The position numbers were made by a program, and so were the translations under genes. Positions 6,994 through 9,679 of a stretch of DNA of 9,679 bases are shown here, one piece after another. The stretch comes from Candidatus Babeliales bacterium (GTDB lineage Bacteria; Babelota; Babeliae; Babelales; JANWKD01): positions 1 through 9,679 of the forward strand of contig JANWKD010000073.1 of assembly GCA_025451595.1 (NCBI GenBank), given 5' to 3'. Numbering within the stretch: position 1 is the stretch's first letter; each line of letters starts with the position of its first letter. The notes under the pieces were generated by a model. It searched no databases and was not told the DNA's origin. It saw only the letters and a program-made list of their open reading frames with translations.

Positions 6994-7749
6994 TTATGGT
7001 TTATAGCTTTCTATAGCCTTTTTAATCATAACGTTTTCTGGATCGTATTTTGCAAGAACCTTGAGCGTTTCAAGTCTTTTTTCTGAATACAACGATTCAT
7101 CGCTATATTGCGGCATTACATAGTCGAGTACTGTTCGTTCTGAATGGTCTTTTATATCCGCTTTTGCTCCATTTTTAAGCAGTTCATCTACAACGTTGGC
7201 ATATCCCCAAAAAGAGGCTCTCATGAGTGGCGTGCAGCCTTCATGATCAACACTATCAATATTAATAGTTGGTTGAGCCAATAAAAATTTCACTACATCA
7301 ATACGACCATTCCAAGCTGCAAGACTTAATGCATTCCAACCCTGATGTGCAGTATTTACCTCTGCGCCGTGCTTTAAAAATAATGCTAAAATATCTGGAG
7401 CGATGTTGCTGCTTGTTGCATTCAAAAAAGGAACTTCTACCCATGATTCAACCGGAAGGTTTAATGACGCACCCTTTTGTAGTAAAAATTCAATAAAATC
7501 AAGCCGTTGTTCTTTTGGGATCACATTCTGTTGAGTTTCATGAAGATAGGAAATTGCATGCCCAAGCATGGTATAGTTGAGAAACCCTTTTGTGTCAACA
7601 GACACTCCTTTGTTGAATAATTTTTGCGCTTCAATTTTATTTGCCGTTTTACCTATTTGGGAGATTTTCCAAAATAGCTGCTCTTTGCCCATAGCAAACG
7701 ATATCATACCTTGAAACAAGAATGTTAATAAAAAAACGGAAAACTTCAT
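6994..7749 (-). CDS. Exported ankyrin-repeat protein
   Basis: This 251-aa protein starts at the ATG at 7749. The frame is open 22 codons further, but AGGAG lies 8 nt before this ATG, a promoter at 7788-7815 would place the transcript start inside the longer frame, and this choice exposes a signal peptide (1-19, cleavage SFA|MG). About five to six ankyrin repeats span residues 38-235. The clearest are WNALSLAAWNGRIDVVKFLL (138-157), GCTPLMRASFWGYANVVDEL (171-190) and the fingers GAEVNTAHQ and GAKADIKDH. The final repeat (RTVLDYV, 205-211) has an insertion before its second helix, as in the ankyrin protein at 810-1739. It is probably a secreted protein-binding factor; the target is unknown. The SKP1/WD40 gene follows 60 nt downstream. 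Confidence 0.88.
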   Translation of the reverse strand: MKFSVFLLTFLFQGMISFAMGKEQLFWKISQIGKTANKIEAQKLFNKGVSVDTKGFLNYTMLGHAISYLHETQQNVIPKEQRLDFIEFLLQKGASLNLPVESWVEVPFLNATSSNIAPDILALFLKHGAEVNTAHQGWNALSLAAWNGRIDVVKFLLAQPTINIDSVDHEGCTPLMRASFWGYANVVDELLKNGAKADIKDHSERTVLDYVMPQYSDESLYSEKRLETLKVLAKYDPENVMIKKAIESYKP

Positions 7750-7757
7750 TTTTTCTT

Positions 7758-7762
7758 CTCCT
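7758..7762 (-). promoter_or_regulatory. Ribosome-binding site that fixes the ATG at 7749
   Basis: AGGAG with 8 nt spacing to ATG at 7749; no comparable site precedes the upstream ATG at 7815, which itself overlaps the predicted -35 box. Confidence 0.7.
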
Positions 7763-7787
7763 TTTTTGAGATTGTAACATGATAGGA

Positions 7788-7815
7788 ATTTTATCTTGAT
7801 ATTTAGTTTTTTCAA
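7788..7815 (-). promoter_or_regulatory. Sigma-70-type promoter for the ankyrin gene at 6994-7749
   Basis: On the minus strand TTGAAA (-35, 7815-7810), 16 nt, then TAAAAT (-10, 7793-7788); each box matches five of six consensus bases. Predicted start near 7781, giving a leader of about 32 nt that contains the AGGAG site. It may also drive the SKP1/WD40 gene. Confidence 0.5.
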
Positions 7816-7916
7816 ATTTATTTACTATACTTGAACGCTCATGCTGTTCATCTTGGCAAAAACTTGCATATAACCAAGAAAACATTTCATCTGATTAATG
7901 AAAAAAGATCTCTAAT

Positions 7917-7940
7917 TTCAATGGTATTGAATATTTTTTT
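7917..7940 (+). terminator. Hairpin plus T-run on the plus strand, with no plus-strand gene before it
   Basis: TTCAAT (7917-7922), loop GGT, then ATTGAA (7926-7931) form a perfect 6-bp stem, followed by TA and seven T (7934-7940). This has the form of a short intrinsic terminator reading rightward, but no plus-strand gene lies upstream. It abuts the end of the ankyrin remnant. Confidence 0.3.
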
Positions 7941-8234
7941 AATGGTTAAGAGGTAAAATAAGATTTAATGCATGTCTCGTATTATAACGTTCGAGAGAAT
8001 AGTTTGCCTCTATTTGATTTGTTGTATTAGGATAAAAATCTGTACATTTACTCAATTTTAAAATAGATACTATTTCTTCATTTCTTTCGGGGCGAGACCA
8101 CGCACGGGCAAAGCCACTGGCAAGATCAAGTGCCGTCTCACGATCACAGTTTTGAATATGCTCGAAGGTATTGATATTCCTGTACCAAAAGCATTTTTAG
8201 TACATTTACATCAAACATTTAGACGAGCATACAT
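7939..8234 (-). pseudogene. Frameshifted remnant of an ankyrin-repeat gene (3' part)
   Basis: The 515-nt gap 7750-8264 has no intact gene but holds ankyrin-like protein sequence on the minus strand in three overlapping frames. MYARLN (8234-8217) resembles the first helix of a repeat. In a second frame FDVNVLKMLL (8215-8186) has the form of the second helix (consensus DVVKLLL). In a third, from about 8178, NINTFEHIQNCDRETALDLA reads as a finger plus the TPLHLA-type core, then continues about 60 residues (NEEIVSILKLS, then ERYNTRHALNLILPLNH) to TAA at 7939-7941. The last frame is open back to 8196 but has no start codon before an internal TTG. An insertion after the core (SGFARAWSRPERNEE) recalls the terminal repeats of the intact ankyrin genes here. 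At least two frameshifts are needed, so it is a dead gene fragment. The rest of the gap holds the promoter and hairpin listed separately. Confidence 0.68.
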
Positions 8235-8264
8235 AAAACAATAAATTTAATTAACAACAATTTT

Positions 8265-9440
8265 TTATTCAGGCTTGACAGGAGCTAATTCATTTTGCAT
8301 GAATTGATACAATGCTTCACGTGATTCATTGCTACAAAAGCCTTTTTTAAGAACTTCCACGGGAAAATGTTCTAGTGAACAGGAATTTACATCCCAACGC
8401 TTTATTGTTCTATCGCCAGACCCAGAAATTATGTTTCTCTCAGGAGTTATTACTAATGAATAGGGAGTATTTTTATGCCCTTGCAACGTTATCTTTGGGC
8501 ATTGGCTGCTTAGATCCCATAATTTAATTGTGGCATCAGAACAGCCAGAGGCTATTTTTCCATCAGGCATTAATGCCACTGAATAAACTGAATCCTTCTC
8601 TTGCAACGTTGTTACTGCACATTGAGTATTCAGATCCCATAGCTTGATGGTTGTATCTCCCGATGCAGAAACTATATTTTCCTGAGATATTATTGCAATG
8701 TCACCAACATAATCATCATGTCCTTGCAAAGTAACTAATGGGCATGAGTTTCTTTGGTCCCATAATGTTATTATTCCATTAAAAGAGCCTGAGATTATTT
8801 TTCCATCAGGCATTACATCTACTGAGGTAACTTGACCTTTATGTCCTTTTAACGTTATTTCTGCTTGTTGATTTCTTAAGTCCCATAATTTTATGGTCTT
8901 ATCCCAAGAACCAGAAATAACTTCTTCATTAGATATTACCGCTACTGAATAAACCCAATGGTCATGCCCCTTTAAAGTGGTCAATGCATTTTGATTATTT
9001 GGGTCCCAAAGTTTGATTAAATTATCATGAGATCCTGAAACTATTTTTCCATTAGCCATTGTTGCTACGGTATTAACTACTCGATTATGTCCTTGAAATG
9101 TCTTTATTGCACGTTGCTTTGTTGGATCCCATAGCTTGATGGTTGTATCTGCTGAACCCGAAACGATCTTTCCATCAAACATAAGTGCTACTTGATTAAC
9201 AACATTGCGATGTCCTGTCAAAGTAGTTTGTGCTGATTGTAAAGAAAGAGGAAACAGTTTTGATTTCAATGCACCAACTAATACCGGCTTTAAATGTTCA
9301 TCGGGTAAGTAAGCAAATGATTTCTGAACTTTTTTTATGCATAATTCTTGTAAACTGCCTGCTGCTGTATGTGACGGTTGCATACCATACAATACAGTAA
9401 GATTAGTTAACATGAGTATATTGATGAAAATGTTTTTCAC
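8265..9440 (-). CDS. Exported seven-blade WD40 protein
   Basis: 391 aa from a GTG at 9440. An upstream TTG at 9455 is in frame but has no ribosome-binding site, whereas CGAAAG lies 6 nt before the GTG; that start gives VKNIFINILMLTNLTVLYG|MQ as signal peptide. Residues 29-60 are a helical module with SLQELCIKKV (29-38) and YLPDEHLKPVLV (44-55). Seven WD40 repeats follow, with WD pairs at 104, 145, 186, 227, 268, 308 and 349: a spacing of 41 residues, once 40. Most blades have the GH near the start and SGS..D.TIKLWD at the end; blade 6 lacks GH (LQEKDS). Seven blades make a closed propeller, a rigid protein-binding platform. A 36-residue helical tail follows. It faces the plus-strand gene at 9567 across a divergent gap. 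Function beyond binding is unknown. Confidence 0.87.
   Translation of the reverse strand: MKNIFINILMLTNLTVLYGMQPSHTAAGSLQELCIKKVQKSFAYLPDEHLKPVLVGALKSKLFPLSLQSAQTTLTGHRNVVNQVALMFDGKIVSGSADTTIKLWDPTKQRAIKTFQGHNRVVNTVATMANGKIVSGSHDNLIKLWDPNNQNALTTLKGHDHWVYSVAVISNEEVISGSWDKTIKLWDLRNQQAEITLKGHKGQVTSVDVMPDGKIISGSFNGIITLWDQRNSCPLVTLQGHDDYVGDIAIISQENIVSASGDTTIKLWDLNTQCAVTTLQEKDSVYSVALMPDGKIASGCSDATIKLWDLSSQCPKITLQGHKNTPYSLVITPERNIISGSGDRTIKRWDVNSCSLEHFPVEVLKKGFCSNESREALYQFMQNELAPVKPE
8391..9221 (-). repeat. Seven tandem WD40-coding units of about 123 nt
   Basis: The blades of the WD40 gene recur every 123 nt (one unit 120 nt) and share long similar DNA stretches around the codons for IKLWD and for SGS, visible on the plus strand as repeated CCCATA(A/G)(T/C)TT and CTTTTAA/CTTGCAA words. 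It is an internal gene repeat, not a mobile element. Confidence 0.75.
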
Positions 9441-9446
9441 TAAATA

Positions 9447-9452
9447 CTTTCG
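9447..9452 (-). promoter_or_regulatory. Candidate ribosome-binding site favouring GTG at 9440
   Basis: CGAAAG lies 6 nt before the GTG. The same hexamer lies 5 nt before the ATG at 4172. It is a weak match to anti-Shine-Dalgarno, but nothing better precedes the TTG at 9455. Confidence 0.4.
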
Positions 9453-9566
9453 CAAAATTAAAATATCACTGGTAAGAGTAATCTAGAATACTATCCAGAT
9501 TATTTCATTTAATATAGTATGTATACAGTGAAACTTTAATTTTTTTTATCATTTCGAGACACTATC

Positions 9567-9679
9567 ATGAAAATAGCTATTTTTTTTGCTGCATTGTTAA
9601 CGATCAATACTACGGCAATGACGGCCGAAAAGCTACGAATCAAAGGATATCGAATTGCAATAAATCAAAACTCATCTGA
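9567..9679 (+). CDS. Truncated 5' end of an exported-protein gene
   Basis: ATG at 9567 opens a frame of 37 full codons that is still open at the window's right edge (the last two bases are an incomplete codon). The protein starts MKIAIFFAALLTINTTA|MT, a good signal peptide ending in the same small-residue-Met junction as the other exported proteins here, then AEKLRIKGYRIAINQNSS. No strong Shine-Dalgarno sequence is seen (CGAGAC lies 5 nt upstream). The mature domain lies outside the window, so its family cannot be named; the signal-peptide pattern makes a real gene likely. Confidence 0.6.
   Translation, partial: MKIAIFFAALLTINTTAMTAEKLRIKGYRIAINQNSS

Noticed and set aside
7750..7885. Longer start at 7815 for the ankyrin gene, and an overlapping minus-strand frame to 7885
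   Set aside because: The extension overlaps the predicted promoter, and the second frame has an arginine/lysine-rich product with no motif, out of frame with the real gene.
7985..8000. GTTCGAG word as a possible tRNA T-loop
   Set aside because: No acceptor, D or anticodon stems can be formed around it, and the stretch reads through as part of the ankyrin remnant.
8391..9221. CRISPR or satellite-type array suggested by regular repetition
   Set aside because: The 123-nt period is that of a 41-residue WD40 blade, the reading frame is open throughout, and units vary as protein repeats do.

Overview
The window is AT-rich, short-spaced bacterial DNA. Nearly every gene encodes an exported protein built from eukaryotic-type repeats: ankyrin, WD40 and Sel1-like. 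This, together with an unusual signal-peptide signature (small residue, then Met, then usually an acidic or polar residue), suggests an intracellular parasite or symbiont of protists. My best guess is the Dependentiae (TM6/Babelae) lineage. That is inferred from style only: no rRNA or marker gene is present.

Layout. Positions 1-1739 are all minus strand: the 5' end of a truncated secreted-protein gene (1-55), a small ankyrin protein (203-760) and a larger ankyrin protein with a GTG start (810-1739). A divergent control region (1740-1982) follows. The plus-strand run 1983-5479 holds an ITPase/Ham1-like protein with eukaryotic-type signatures, which is the only complete gene without a signal peptide. 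It is followed by a degenerate beta-propeller protein and a protein with weak ankyrin-like and Sel1-like parts. The last of these meets a minus-strand gene tail to tail, with both stop codons inside one CTAA. The minus-strand block 5476-9440 holds a SKP1/BTB-like plus WD40 fusion, another ankyrin protein, a previously unmarked frameshifted ankyrin remnant (7939-8234), and a very regular seven-blade WD40 protein. A new plus-strand secreted-protein gene begins at 9567 and runs off the end.

No metabolic pathway or mobile element is visible. The genes look like a cluster of exported proteins that could bind host proteins. The SKP1-like domain, the WD40 propellers and a BC-box/F-box-like helical module in two propeller proteins raise the possibility of interference with host ubiquitin ligases. 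That reading is inference; the domain resemblances are what the sequence shows. Signs of turnover (ankyrin remnant, near-identical WD40 blades, a degenerated propeller) suggest a fast-evolving accessory region.
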